From assembly GCF_036010505.1 (NCBI RefSeq), contig NZ_CP108569.1, positions 6,172,501 through 6,236,500 of the forward strand: a stretch of DNA of 64,000 nucleotides, read 5' to 3'. A program made the position numbers and the translations under genes. Numbering within the stretch: the first letter of the stretch is position 1; every line of letters starts with the position of its first letter. Below the pieces are notes generated by a model. That model was not told the DNA's origin, ran no database searches, and saw only the letters and a list, made by a program, of their open reading frames with translations. Origin of the DNA: Streptomyces sp. NBC_01197 (GTDB taxonomy: Bacteria; Actinomycetota; Actinomycetes; Streptomycetales; Streptomycetaceae). Positions 1-11,510 of this stretch are shown in pieces.

Positions 1-2888
<2,888 letters not shown>

Positions 2889-2998
2889 AGTTGCTCGCGT
2901 CCACTGTGTTGTTCCCAGGCCACGAACTATCGTGCCGGCGGAACTTGTTTCACTTACTTAACTGAAGAGTGTGCTTGTTCGCTAGAGCCCAAATAGGG

Positions 2999-3117
2999 TT
3001 TCGGTGGTCATAGCGTTAGGGAAACGCCCGGTTACATTCCGAACCCGGAAGCTAAGCCTTTCAGCGCCGATGGTACTGCAGGGGGGACCCTGTGGGAGAG
3101 TAGGACGCCGCCGAACA
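2999..3117 (+). rRNA. rrf: 5S ribosomal RNA
   Basis: A 5S rRNA of about 119 nt lies some 110 nt downstream of the 23S 3' end. It starts at TTTCGGTGGTCATAGCG and ends at GACGCCGCCGAAC, and these ends pair to form the terminal helix. The internal CCGAACCCGGAAGCTAAG is the standard loop B/C sequence. The spacer 2889-2998 holds no tRNA. Confidence 0.95.
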
Positions 3118-3124
3118 ATCTTTG

Positions 3125-3176
3125 AAGGACCTTTGGTCCCAGCGTTCAACGCTGGGACCAAAGGTCCTTTTTTTAT
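3125..3176 (+). terminator. rRNA operon terminator
   Basis: A 22-bp perfect inverted repeat (arms 3125-3146 and 3148-3169) with a tiny loop is followed by a run of seven Ts. It lies eight bases after the 5S end and is a textbook intrinsic terminator for the rRNA operon. Confidence 0.93.
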
Positions 3177-3245
3177 TTCCCGAAGCGCATCGGATCGCCG
3201 ACTGCGTGAGAATGACTGCGGTACCCGAAGACAGGAGCCCCACCC

Positions 3246-5348
3246 ATGTCCACCAACTCTCCCGACGACCGACCGGAGCGCGAGCCGCGTCGCCGGGACA
3301 GCGGTGACCAGGGCGGATTCCGCAGTGGTCGTGACAATCGGTCCAGTGGTCCGAGCCGGGACAACAACGACCGTGGTGGCTTCCGTCGTGACGACAACCG
3401 CGGTGGCAGCAGTGGCAGTCGAGGCAGTGGCGCCGGTGCTGGTGGATTCCGTGGTGGTCGTGACGACCGCTCCTCCAGTGGCCCGCGCCGGGACGACCGT
3501 GGCGGGCGCCCGGCGGGTGGCGGTTTCCGTGGTGGTCGTGATGACCGGCCGTCGGGTCCCCGTCGTGATGACGACCGGGGTGGACGACCCGGCAGCGCCG
3601 GTGGATACCGCGGTGGCCAGCGTGACGACCGTGGCGGCCGCCCTTCCAGTGGTGACCGTGGTGGGCGTCCGGGCGGCAGCGGCGGTGGGTTCGCCCGCCG
3701 TGATGACCGGCCGTCCTTCCGTCGTGACGACAGTCGTGGTGCCCGCCGTGACGATCGTCGTGACGACAGTCGTGGTGGGCGTCCCAGCAGTGGTGGCGGT
3801 TTTGAGCGCCGCGACGACCGGGGCGGTGACCGTGGTGGGCGCCCCTCCGGCGGTGACCGCGGTGGGTTCCGCGGCGGTCGCGACGACCGTTCCTTCGGCG
3901 CCCCGCGCCGTGATGACCGCTCTTCCGGTGGCCCGCGTCGGGACGATGAGCGGGGCGGTGGCTTCCGCCGTGACGACCGCTCCAGCGGTGGCGGGTACGG
4001 CCGGCGCGACGACCGGGGCAGCGACCGTGGTGGGTTCCGCGGCGGCCGTGATGACCGGCCGTCCGGTGGTCCGCGCCGTGACGACGACCGTGGTGGGCGT
4101 CCGGGCGGCAGCGGTGGCGGGTTCCGTCGTGATGACCGGCCGTCCTTCCGTCGTGACGACAGTCGTGGTGACCGCCGTGACGATCGTCGTGACGACAGCC
4201 GTGGGCGTCCCAGCAGTGGTGGCGGTTTTGAGCGCCGCGACGACCGGGGCGGTGACCGTGGTGGCCGTCCCTCCGGCGGTGACCGCGGTGGGTTCCGCGG
4301 CGGCCGTGACGACCGTTCCTCCGGCGCCCCGCGCCGTGATGATGAGCGGGGTGGCGGTTTCCGCCGTGACGACCGTCCCAGCGGTGTCGGGTACGGTCGG
4401 CGCGACGACCGGGGCGGTGACCGCGGTGGCCGCCCCTCCGGCGGTGACCGTGGCGGGTTCCGCGGCGGCCGTGACGACCGGGACCGCGGTGGATACCGCG
4501 GTGGTCAGCGTGACGAGCGCGGGGGCGGATTCCAGCGTGACGACCGTGACCGGGACCGCGAGCCCGTCAAGCGGCTTCCCATTCCTGAGGATGTCACCGG
4601 CCAGGAGATCGACAAGGACGTACGGCAGGAGCTCATGAGCCTGCCCAAGACCCTCGCCGAGGATGTCGCCAAGAACCTGGTGATGGTCGCCCGGCTGATC
4701 GACGAGGACCCCGACGAGGCGTACGAGTACTCGCGTATCGCTCTTCGGCTGGCCTCCCGGGTCGCCGCTGTGCGTGAGGCGGCCGGGTTCGCCGCGTACG
4801 CGACGCAGAAGTACACGGAGGCACTCGCCGAGTTCCGCGCCACGAAGCGGATGACCGGCACGGTCGACCTCTGGCCCGTCATGGCTGACTGCGAGCGCGG
4901 TCTGGGCCGGCCCGAGCGGGCGATGGCGATGGCCGGAGAGCCCGAGGTGCAGAGGCTCGACAAGGCCGGACAGGTCGAGATGCGACTGGTCGCCGCCGGT
5001 GCGCGCCGCGACATGGGGCAGATCGACGCGGCGATCGTCACGCTGCAGAGCCCGGAGCTGGCGTCCAACTCCGTACAGCCGTGGACCGCGCGGCTGCGCT
5101 ACGCGTACGCCGACGCGCTCCTCGCCGCGGGGCGCGAGGACGAGGCGCGTGAGTGGTTCGCCAAGACCATCGAGTCCGACAAGGACGGCTCGACGGACGC
5201 CTCGGACCGGCTCGCCGAGCTGGAGGGCGTCGAGTTCGTCGACGTCGAGGACGAGTCGGACGACGACTCACACGAGTCCGGAGAGCACCGGGGCGAAGTG
5301 CCGGACCGGGGCGCGGGCGATCGCAGCACGGACGACGACCGGGACTGA
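3246..5348 (+). CDS. RGG-repeat protein with helical-repeat C-terminal domain
   Basis: 700 aa. Residues 1 to about 437 are a disordered, extremely Arg/Gly/Asp-rich region built from units such as GGFRGGRDDR and RRDDRGG. Residues about 440-655 are a predicted all-helical, tetratricopeptide-like domain containing EDPDEAYEYSRIALRLASR and later Ala/Glu-rich helices. The tail is acidic. ATG 3246 follows AGGAG at 3233-3237. RGG/RG tracts commonly bind RNA and drive condensates in other organisms, and the gene directly follows an rRNA operon; an RNA- or ribosome-related role is inference only. The C-terminal domain resembles a conserved Streptomyces hypothetical protein. The long +1-frame ORF inside the repeat is a shadow. 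Confidence 0.85.
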   Translation: MSTNSPDDRPEREPRRRDSGDQGGFRSGRDNRSSGPSRDNNDRGGFRRDDNRGGSSGSRGSGAGAGGFRGGRDDRSSSGPRRDDRGGRPAGGGFRGGRDDRPSGPRRDDDRGGRPGSAGGYRGGQRDDRGGRPSSGDRGGRPGGSGGGFARRDDRPSFRRDDSRGARRDDRRDDSRGGRPSSGGGFERRDDRGGDRGGRPSGGDRGGFRGGRDDRSFGAPRRDDRSSGGPRRDDERGGGFRRDDRSSGGGYGRRDDRGSDRGGFRGGRDDRPSGGPRRDDDRGGRPGGSGGGFRRDDRPSFRRDDSRGDRRDDRRDDSRGRPSSGGGFERRDDRGGDRGGRPSGGDRGGFRGGRDDRSSGAPRRDDERGGGFRRDDRPSGVGYGRRDDRGGDRGGRPSGGDRGGFRGGRDDRDRGGYRGGQRDERGGGFQRDDRDRDREPVKRLPIPEDVTGQEIDKDVRQELMSLPKTLAEDVAKNLVMVARLIDEDPDEAYEYSRIALRLASRVAAVREAAGFAAYATQKYTEALAEFRATKRMTGTVDLWPVMADCERGLGRPERAMAMAGEPEVQRLDKAGQVEMRLVAAGARRDMGQIDAAIVTLQSPELASNSVQPWTARLRYAYADALLAAGREDEAREWFAKTIESDKDGSTDASDRLAELEGVEFVDVEDESDDDSHESGEHRGEVPDRGAGDRSTDDDRD
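3701..4326 (+). repeat. Internal near-identical duplication in the RGG gene
   Basis: About 190 bp at 3701-3893 recurs almost base for base at 4130-4318. The offset is 429 bp at the start and 426 bp after a 3-bp in-frame deletion. Both copies encode the same RPSFRRDDSRG ... PSSGGGFERRDDRGG block. Shorter RGGRDDR/RRDD units flank them. The pattern fits unequal crossing over within the gene. Confidence 0.8.
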
Positions 5349-5378
5349 CCCCGCAAGCCGGTTCTGGCCGGTCAACGA

Positions 5379-5417
5379 GAAGGGCCGTACCCCGGGAAAG
5401 CCGGGGTACGGTCCTTC
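5379..5417. terminator. Bidirectional terminator between convergent genes
   Basis: A 17-bp inverted repeat (arms about 5379-5395 and 5401-5417) lies between the 3' ends of the RGG gene and the DUF1015 gene, so it can end transcription from both sides. Confidence 0.8.
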
Positions 5418-5444
5418 TTCGCGTGGGGCGGGCTCCGTGCGGTC

Positions 5445-6740
5445 TCAGTCGATGGTGAGGCTGCGCAGCACCAGCCCGGTCGCCGGTTTCGGGCCGAACG
5501 ACGTCGACTTGCGCGGCATCGTCACTCCTTGGCGGGCCAGCTCCCGGACGACCTCCTCGCGTACCGGATGCATCAGGACTGCTGTGCCGCCATGCCGCTC
5601 CGCCTGTTCGACGGCCGCGTCCGTGGCGTGGATGTACGCGATGTGCTCAGGCGCGTCGGGGACCGACCAGACCTTGTCCAGCAGCGTGTGGTGCAGGACG
5701 GTCGCGTCGAGGGTCTGCCAGGCCGCGGGATGGTCCGTGGGGACCGTACGGGCCAGCAGTTCCTCCGACGGACGGTCGATGAGATGGAACCGGCCGTCTC
5801 CGGCGAGCAGGAAGGTGTTGCCCTCGGCCGCCGCGTCGGTGAGGGCGGCCAGAGCCTCCGGGAGCGCGTCGATAGTGCGGACCTGGAAGGCGCCGTCGAG
5901 TGCCGTCAGCGCCTCGTGGACCGGCAGCCGGCGCAGTACCCGGTGGATCGCCCGGACCTGGAGCGGATAGTGGACCGTGTCGATGAGGAGTACCAGGCCG
6001 TACCCCCATGGGCCAGGCCCCGGATGTTCGCCGCGCAGCCGGAGATATGTCGCCCACCGGTGGTGCCCGTCGGCGATCAGTGCCTGGCGGTCGGCCAGGT
6101 CCGCCTGCGCCTCCGTGATCTCCGCCGGGTCGGTGACGGCCCACAGCCGGTGGCTGAAGCCGTCCTCGGTGGTCGTCGCGAGCAGAGGAGGGCCGGTTAT
6201 GGTCCGTTCGATGACAGCCCCCGCGCCCGCTGTGTCCGCTGTCCCCGTCGCGCCGCCGCCGCTGCGGTAGGTGAGCAGGAGCGGCTCGAAGTTGACGGCT
6301 GTGGTCCGCATCAGCGCCGCCCGGTCCGCGACGATGTCGGCCATCACATCCTCGTGCGGAAGGACCACGCCCTCCTCGGGTGTGGAGAGGGCCAGCGCGC
6401 CGATGAGACCGCGCTGGAGCACAGCGCCCTTGCGCTGCTCGTACACATACAGGGCGGCCTCGGGGTCGGCGGCCAGGATGCCGTCGCTGAGCCAGTCCGA
6501 GAGGGTCGCCGCGGCCTTCTCGTTGCGGGCGGCCGGAGTGTCGGCCTGCGGCAGGATCAGCCGCACGATGTTGTGCGGATCGGCGGACTCCAGGTGCAGC
6601 AGCCCGTCCGGCCTGACGACGACGTCGTACGGCGGAGACGTGACCGCTGCGAGGCTGCCGATGCGTTCGGGAACGTAGCGCACTCCTCGGAAAGGGAAAA
6701 GACGCAGCCCGTTGTCCGCATGCCGACTACTTGAAGTCAT
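5445..6740 (-). CDS. DUF1015 family protein
   Basis: 431 aa. The N-terminus LRLFPFRGVRYVPERIG followed by SPPYDVV is the signature of the DUF1015 family. The ADGHHRWATY motif in the middle is also typical. The biochemical function is not established; the conserved DGHHR pattern suggests a nucleotide- or metal-dependent enzyme, which is inference. It is convergent with the RGG gene and divergent from the HAD phosphatase gene across a short promoter region. Confidence 0.9.
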   Translation of the reverse strand: MTSSSRHADNGLRLFPFRGVRYVPERIGSLAAVTSPPYDVVVRPDGLLHLESADPHNIVRLILPQADTPAARNEKAAATLSDWLSDGILAADPEAALYVYEQRKGAVLQRGLIGALALSTPEEGVVLPHEDVMADIVADRAALMRTTAVNFEPLLLTYRSGGGATGTADTAGAGAVIERTITGPPLLATTTEDGFSHRLWAVTDPAEITEAQADLADRQALIADGHHRWATYLRLRGEHPGPGPWGYGLVLLIDTVHYPLQVRAIHRVLRRLPVHEALTALDGAFQVRTIDALPEALAALTDAAAEGNTFLLAGDGRFHLIDRPSEELLARTVPTDHPAAWQTLDATVLHHTLLDKVWSVPDAPEHIAYIHATDAAVEQAERHGGTAVLMHPVREEVVRELARQGVTMPRKSTSFGPKPATGLVLRSLTID

Positions 6741-6806
6741 TGGTGCATGGTATGTGGGGATCCGTCATACGGGATGATCGGGAGAGAACAGCTATCGAGG
6801 AGTGCG

Positions 6807-7835
6807 ATGACCCGGCAGACCAGGACCAGCCCCGACGGTATGAGGACAGCGCTGAGTGAGACCTACGACACAGCCCTGCTCGATCTGGACGGGGTGGTGT
6901 ACGCGGGGGGTGCGGCGATCGTCCACGCTGTCGCCTCACTCGGGACCGCGCGGGACGGCGGGATGCACCTCGCGTATGTCACCAACAACGCGCTGCGGAC
7001 GCCGGATGCGGTGGCACTGCACCTCACCGAGCTGGGGGTCCCCGCCGAGGCCGCCGATGTCATCACCTCGGCCCAGGCGGTGTCCCGGCTGATCGCCGAT
7101 CAGGTCCCGCGAGGAGCCAGGGTGCTGGTCGTCGGCGGTGAGGGGCTGCGGGTCGCGCTGCGCGAACGCGGTCTGGAACCGGTGGACTCCGCCGAGGACT
7201 CCCCGGTGGCGGTGGCCCAGGGGTACGGCGGTCCCGATATGGCCTGGGCGCGGCTGGCCGAGGCCGGGTACGCGATCAACAGCGGTCTGCCATGGTTCGT
7301 TTCCAATACGGATCTGACCATTCCCAGCGCCCGGGGGATCGCCCCCGGAAACGGCGCCGCGGTCGAGGTCGTCCGGATCGCCACCGGGGCCGAGCCGCAG
7401 GTGGCCGGGAAGCCGCTGCCCCCCATGCACCGGGAGACCGTACTGCGGACCGGAGCCCAGCGGCCGCTGGTCGTCGGGGACCGGCTGGACACCGACATCG
7501 AGGGCGCGTTCAACGGCGGCGTGGACTCGCTGCTCGTACTGACCGGGGTGACGGACGCGGCGCAGCTGCTGGCCGCGCCGCCCGAGCACCGGCCGAACTA
7601 TGTGGACGCGGATCTGCGCGGGTTGCTCACCGGCCAGCCCGAAGTGACAGGCGAGGGCGGTGCGTTCAGCTGCGGCGGCTGGACCGCGTCGGTGCGGGAC
7701 GGGGAGCTGGCCGTGGACGGTGAAGGGGGTGCGCTGGACGGGCTGCGGGCGCTGTGCGCAGCGGCCTGGACAGAGGCGGGCGACGGTACGTACGGTCTGG
7801 ACGCGGGCAAGGTGATCTCCCGCATCGGGCTCTGA
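6807..7835 (+). CDS. HAD-IIA family phosphatase (NagD/p-nitrophenylphosphatase-like)
   Basis: 342 aa. HAD motif I is DLDGVVYAGG, motif II is VTNNA, the conserved lysine lies in GKPLPP, and motif IV is GDRLDTDIEGA, which together define subclass IIA with a C2 cap. It probably hydrolyses small phosphate esters; the substrate cannot be read from sequence. The start at ATG 6807 is chosen because GAGGAG lies at 6797-6802 and motif I sits near the N-terminus. An upstream in-frame ATG at 6747 would add 20 unlikely residues. About 75 C-terminal residues follow the catalytic domain. Confidence 0.9.
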   Translation: MTRQTRTSPDGMRTALSETYDTALLDLDGVVYAGGAAIVHAVASLGTARDGGMHLAYVTNNALRTPDAVALHLTELGVPAEAADVITSAQAVSRLIADQVPRGARVLVVGGEGLRVALRERGLEPVDSAEDSPVAVAQGYGGPDMAWARLAEAGYAINSGLPWFVSNTDLTIPSARGIAPGNGAAVEVVRIATGAEPQVAGKPLPPMHRETVLRTGAQRPLVVGDRLDTDIEGAFNGGVDSLLVLTGVTDAAQLLAAPPEHRPNYVDADLRGLLTGQPEVTGEGGAFSCGGWTASVRDGELAVDGEGGALDGLRALCAAAWTEAGDGTYGLDAGKVISRIGL

Positions 7836-7881
7836 ACGCCCGACGGCGCCCGCTCCCCGGCGCCTCCCGGTCGAGGGATTG

Positions 7882-7900
7882 CCAGGGTAGGCTAACCTAA
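7882..7900. promoter_or_regulatory. Iron box (DmdR/IdeR/DtxR operator)
   Basis: CCAGGGTAGGCTAACCTAA matches 15 of 19 positions of the Streptomyces DmdR1 iron box TTAGGTTAGGCTCACCTAA (established motif). It ends five bases before the GTG of the siderophore permease. It also contains TAGGCT (7888-7893), a plausible -10 hexamer, so bound repressor would block the promoter under iron sufficiency. Confidence 0.85.
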
Positions 7901-7904
7901 CCTC

Positions 7905-8951
7905 GTGTTGGTCGAGAGTCCCTCCAGACAGAGCGCGGAACAAGCTCCCGCGCCCCCCAAGCGCAACTCGGCGCGCGCCGCCGGGCTGCTGCTGTCGCTC
8001 GGATTGCTGCTCCTGGTCGTCGTAGCGAGCATCGCGCTCGGAGCCAAGGCGATGCCGCTCGGCGATGTGTGGCACGGCCTGGCGCACAGTTCGGGCACCG
8101 CCGACGACGTTCTGATCCGGGACGTGCGCATACCGCGCACCCTGCTGGGGGTCCTCGTCGGAGCCGCGCTCGGGGTCGCGGGAGCGGTGATGCAGGCGCT
8201 CACCCGCAATCCGCTCGCCGAGCCCGGCATCCTCGGTGTCAACGCGGGTGCCTCAGCCGCCGTGGTCTCCGCGATGAGCTTTCTCGGCGTCAGCTCCTTC
8301 ACCGGCTATGTGTGGTTCGCGTTCGCGGGCGCCGCGGTGGTCTCGGTGCTCGTCTACGTACTGAGCGGGAGCCGTGGCGCCACCCCGGTACGGCTCGCGC
8401 TCGCCGGCACGGCCGCCACGTACGCGATGTTCGGATACGTCAACGCCGTGGAGCTGCTGAACTCGGCCGCGCTGGACAAGATGCGCTTCTGGACGGTCGG
8501 TTCGCTCGCGTCGGCGACGTCCGGGACGGTCTCGCAGGTGTGGCCGTTCGTGGCGGCCGGTCTGCTGGTCGCGCTGCTGCTCGGCCGCCCCCTCAACGCC
8601 ATGGCCCTCGGCGATGACACGGCCAGGTCGCTCGGCACGCGTCTGACGCGCACCCGGGTGCTCGCGATGACCGCCGTCACCCTGCTCTGCGGTTCGGCGA
8701 CCGCCGCCTGCGGGCCGATCGTCTTCATCGGGCTGATGGTTCCGCACATCGTCCGGGCCGTCACCGGGCCCGACATGCGCTGGACGCTGCCGTACGCGGC
8801 GGTCCTCTCGCCCGTCCTGCTGCTGGGCGCCGACGTCGTCGGCCGGATCGTCGCCCGGCCCGCCGAACTCCAGGTCGGCATCGTGACCGCGCTCATCGGG
8901 GGCCCCATCTTCATCTTTCTCGTACGCCGCCGGAGGATGACGCAGCTGTGA
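7905..8951 (+). CDS. Iron-siderophore ABC transporter permease, FecCD family (first)
   Basis: 348 aa, with about nine or ten hydrophobic segments and the FecCD hallmarks RIPRTLLGVLVGAALGVAGA and QALTRNPLAEPGILGVNAGA. It forms half of the membrane channel for Fe3+-siderophores. The start is GTG 7905 and no Shine-Dalgarno is seen; the iron box abuts the start, so a leaderless or nearly leaderless mRNA is likely. The next permease overlaps its stop by 4 bases. Iron control through DmdR is strongly suggested. No substrate-binding lipoprotein is encoded nearby, so the binding protein must be elsewhere. Confidence 0.92.
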   Translation: MLVESPSRQSAEQAPAPPKRNSARAAGLLLSLGLLLLVVVASIALGAKAMPLGDVWHGLAHSSGTADDVLIRDVRIPRTLLGVLVGAALGVAGAVMQALTRNPLAEPGILGVNAGASAAVVSAMSFLGVSSFTGYVWFAFAGAAVVSVLVYVLSGSRGATPVRLALAGTAATYAMFGYVNAVELLNSAALDKMRFWTVGSLASATSGTVSQVWPFVAAGLLVALLLGRPLNAMALGDDTARSLGTRLTRTRVLAMTAVTLLCGSATAACGPIVFIGLMVPHIVRAVTGPDMRWTLPYAAVLSPVLLLGADVVGRIVARPAELQVGIVTALIGGPIFIFLVRRRRMTQL

Positions 8952-9985
8952 AAGCGATCCACGCGATACGGACCCCGGGCGGGCTCTCCCTGCGGGTCGA
9001 GGTCAGGACCGCGGTCGTCGTCGTACTGCTGGCCGTGGTCGCCCTCGCGGCGGCCGTCGTGCTCATCGGGAGCGGCGACTACCCGATCGCACCCGCGGAC
9101 GTGGTCCGGACCCTGCTGGGCAGCGGCACCACCGCCCAGGAGTTCATCGTCAACGACCTGCGGCTGCCGAGAGCGCTCGTCGGCCTCCTCGTGGGGGCGG
9201 CGCTGGGCGTCGGGGGAGCGGTCTTCCAGTCCATCTCCCGTAATCCGCTGGGCAGTCCGGACGTGATCGGCTTCGGGCAGGGGGCCAGTGTCGGCGCGCT
9301 CGCGGTGATCGTGCTGTTCCACGGCGGGGCGACCGCGGTGGCCGGCGGGGCGATCGCCGGCGGTCTGGCCACCGGCATCGCCGTGTACACGCTGGCGTGG
9401 AAGCGCGGTGTGCACGGCTACCGGCTGGTCCTCGTCGGCATCGGCGCAGCCGCCATGCTCACCGCCTGCAACAGCTATCTGATCACCAAGGCCAATCTGG
9501 CCGACGCGACCCGCGCCGTCGTCTGGATGACCGGCTCGCTCGACGGCCGCGACTGGTCGCAGGTCTGGCCGCTGCTGGTCGCCTGTGTGGTCCTGATGCC
9601 GGTCGTCCTGGGGTACGGGCGCAACCTCAGGATGCTGGAGATGGGCGACGACGCCGCGTACGCCCTGGGCGTACGGGTCGAGCGGACCAGGCTGGTCCTG
9701 ATGCTGGCCGCGGTCCTGCTCACCGCGGTGGCCACCGCGGCAGCGGGGCCGATCGCCTTCGTGGCGCTCAGCGCGCCCCAGCTGGCCCGGCGGCTGACCC
9801 GCTCACCCGGCGCCAACCTCGTCCCGTCGGCCCTCATGGGCGCGGCCCTGCTGGTGGTCGCCGACTGGATCGCCCAGCGGGCCTTCGGGGACCGGCAACT
9901 GCCGGTGGGAGTCGTGACGGGGGTGCTCGGCGGCTGCTATCTGCTGTGGCTGCTGGTCTCCGAACGCAAGGCAGGACGGATCTGA
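8948..9985 (+). CDS. Iron-siderophore ABC transporter permease, FecCD family (second)
   Basis: 345 aa, FecCD/FecD type with LRLPRALVGLLVGAALGVGG and SISRNPLGSPDVIGFGQGA. It is the partner permease of the preceding gene. GTG 8948 overlaps the previous stop (GTGA), indicating translational coupling. Together the two permeases form the heterodimeric transmembrane pore. It ends in the charged tail SERKAGRI, typical of the family. Confidence 0.92.
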   Translation: MKAIHAIRTPGGLSLRVEVRTAVVVVLLAVVALAAAVVLIGSGDYPIAPADVVRTLLGSGTTAQEFIVNDLRLPRALVGLLVGAALGVGGAVFQSISRNPLGSPDVIGFGQGASVGALAVIVLFHGGATAVAGGAIAGGLATGIAVYTLAWKRGVHGYRLVLVGIGAAAMLTACNSYLITKANLADATRAVVWMTGSLDGRDWSQVWPLLVACVVLMPVVLGYGRNLRMLEMGDDAAYALGVRVERTRLVLMLAAVLLTAVATAAAGPIAFVALSAPQLARRLTRSPGANLVPSALMGAALLVVADWIAQRAFGDRQLPVGVVTGVLGGCYLLWLLVSERKAGRI

Positions 9986-10005
9986 TGACAACCAGGAGCA
10001 CCCCC

Positions 10006-10821
10006 ATGCAGCGACTCACCGCCGAATCGGTCACCCTCGGCTACGAGCAGCGGGTCATCGCCGAGAACCTCTCGGTCGAGATCCCCGACAACTCCTTTTC
10101 CGTCATCGTCGGACCCAACGCCTGCGGCAAGTCGACGCTGCTGCGCGCCCTGTCGCGCATGCTGAAGCCCTCGCAGGGGCGGGTACTCCTCGACGGGCAG
10201 GCGATCGGTTCGATGCCGGCCAAGAAGGTGGCCAGGACGCTGGGGCTCCTTCCGCAGTCCTCCATCGCCCCCGACGGCATCACGGTCGCCGACCTGGTGG
10301 CCCGCGGCCGCTACCCGCACCAGGGCCTGCTGCGCCAGTGGTCGCCCGAGGACGAGCGCATCGTCGATGAGGCGATGGCCGCCACGCGGATCGGCGAGCT
10401 CGGCGACCGCTATGTGGACGAGCTCTCCGGCGGCCAGCGCCAGCGCGTGTGGATCGCGATGGCGCTCGCCCAGCAGACCCCGCTGCTGCTCCTCGACGAG
10501 CCGACCACCTTCCTCGACATCCAGCACCAGATCGACGTACTCGACCTCTGCGCCGAACTGCACGAGACGCAGGGGCGCACGCTGGTGGCCGTACTGCACG
10601 ACCTCAACCACGCCGCGCGCTACGCGACCCACCTCATCGCCATGCGGGACGGCGAGATCGTCGCCGAGGGACCGCCCGCCGACGTGGTCACGGCCGCTCT
10701 TGTGGAGAAGGTGTTCGGGCTGCGCTGCCAGATCATCGACGACCCCGAGTCGGGGACACCGCTGGTGGTGCCCGCCGGGCGCCGGGCGCGTGCCGCGGGG
10801 GCGGCTACAGCAGTGTCCTGA
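10006..10821 (+). CDS. Iron-siderophore ABC transporter ATP-binding protein
   Basis: 271 aa. Walker A is GPNACGKSTLL, the Q-loop region is LGLLPQSS, the signature is LSGGQRQRVWIAMALAQ and Walker B is LLLLDEPTTFLD. This is the FecE/FepC family ATPase energising the two upstream permeases. ATG 10006 follows CCAGGAG at 9992-9998. An alternative ATG at 9985 overlaps the previous stop and would add seven residues. The gene overlaps the convergent SCP2-like gene by 17 bases. Confidence 0.9.
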   Translation: MQRLTAESVTLGYEQRVIAENLSVEIPDNSFSVIVGPNACGKSTLLRALSRMLKPSQGRVLLDGQAIGSMPAKKVARTLGLLPQSSIAPDGITVADLVARGRYPHQGLLRQWSPEDERIVDEAMAATRIGELGDRYVDELSGGQRQRVWIAMALAQQTPLLLLDEPTTFLDIQHQIDVLDLCAELHETQGRTLVAVLHDLNHAARYATHLIAMRDGEIVAEGPPADVVTAALVEKVFGLRCQIIDDPESGTPLVVPAGRRARAAGAATAVS

Positions 10822-11152
10822 GGCGCAGCAGGTCGCGGAAGCCCGCTTCGAGCCGAACCCGGCCCGAGCCCCAGGCCTTCGCGAAGTTCAGCTCGCCCGC
10901 GACCAGGGCCACCAGGTCGTCGCCCTTCATCGCGAGCCGGATCTCCGCCTTCGCGGGCGGCGGCCCTTCGACGGTGTCGAGCACCTGGATCCGGCCATCC
11001 ACCAGACGCCCGGTGAAGGTGATGTCCAGGTCGGTGATGTGGCAGCTCAGCGAGCGGTCCAGTGCCGCCGCGCTGCGTACCCGGCTGTTCGCCTCTGTCA
11101 TGTTGTCCGAGAGCCTGTCGAGGGCGCTGCGGCACTCTTCTGTCGTCGCCAT
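10805..11152 (-). CDS. SCP2 sterol-binding-domain-like protein
   Basis: 115 aa. The small protein matches the single-domain SCP2/sterol carrier-like fold in its second half: strands ITDLDITFTGRLVDG and EIRLAMKGDDLVALVAGELNFAKAW, then RVRLEAGFRDLLRLR. Such proteins bind lipids or act as small-molecule carrier domains. No catalytic residues are recognisable. The start at 11152 encodes MATTEEC; longer upstream frames look non-coding. It is divergent from the next gene over about 40 bp and convergent with the importer ATPase. Confidence 0.75.
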   Translation of the reverse strand: MATTEECRSALDRLSDNMTEANSRVRSAAALDRSLSCHITDLDITFTGRLVDGRIQVLDTVEGPPPAKAEIRLAMKGDDLVALVAGELNFAKAWGSGRVRLEAGFRDLLRLRTLL

Positions 11153-11182
11153 CGTGATCGACCGTACCGCAGCGCTTCGGGG

Positions 11183-11188
11183 TAGCGT
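11183..11188 (+). promoter_or_regulatory. Candidate -10 box, leaderless start
   Basis: TAGCGT lies 6 nt before ATG 11195 with no Shine-Dalgarno between them. That spacing puts the transcription start at or next to the start codon. A weak -35-like TCGACC lies about 19 nt upstream. Confidence 0.45.
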
Positions 11189-11194
11189 CTGGGC

Positions 11195-11503
11195 ATGAGT
11201 GACGCGATGCCGGAGCCCTCCGGGGCGCAGACCGGGAGCCAGGACGGTACGGAACATGCCCCGGCGCCGCTGGGAGTCGTCCGCACGCCCACCGGGAACG
11301 ACGGGGTGGACCGGGTGCTCGGCCGGCTGGCCGACGCCGACCACCTCGCTGCCGACGGACATGTCGAGGTGTACGAAGATGTACACCGTGGGCTGCGTGA
11401 GGCGCTGGACGCGCTGGACGCACCGCCCGGACCTCCGGTCCCGGCCCGTGGCCCCGCCCCTCACGACGTCCTTCATAACGTCCCTCACAACAGCAGGAGC
11501 TGA
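11195..11503 (+). CDS. Small conserved hypothetical protein upstream of tlyA
   Basis: 102 aa, Ala/Pro/Asp-rich ends around a short acidic core: VDRVLGRLADADHLAADGH and VYEDVHRGLREALDALD, predicted as two amphipathic helices. It ends 7 bp before tlyA and is probably co-transcribed with the tlyA-nadK-recN cluster. I do not recognise a function. The gene order is typical of Streptomyces. Confidence 0.75.
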   Translation: MSDAMPEPSGAQTGSQDGTEHAPAPLGVVRTPTGNDGVDRVLGRLADADHLAADGHVEVYEDVHRGLREALDALDAPPGPPVPARGPAPHDVLHNVPHNSRS

Positions 11504-11510
11504 ACCGAAC

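Noticed and set aside
3004..4638. 544-codon ORF overlapping the RGG gene in another frame
   Set aside because: It starts inside the 5S rRNA and consists of Val/Thr/Ala produced by reading the same low-complexity repeat out of frame; no ribosome-binding site.
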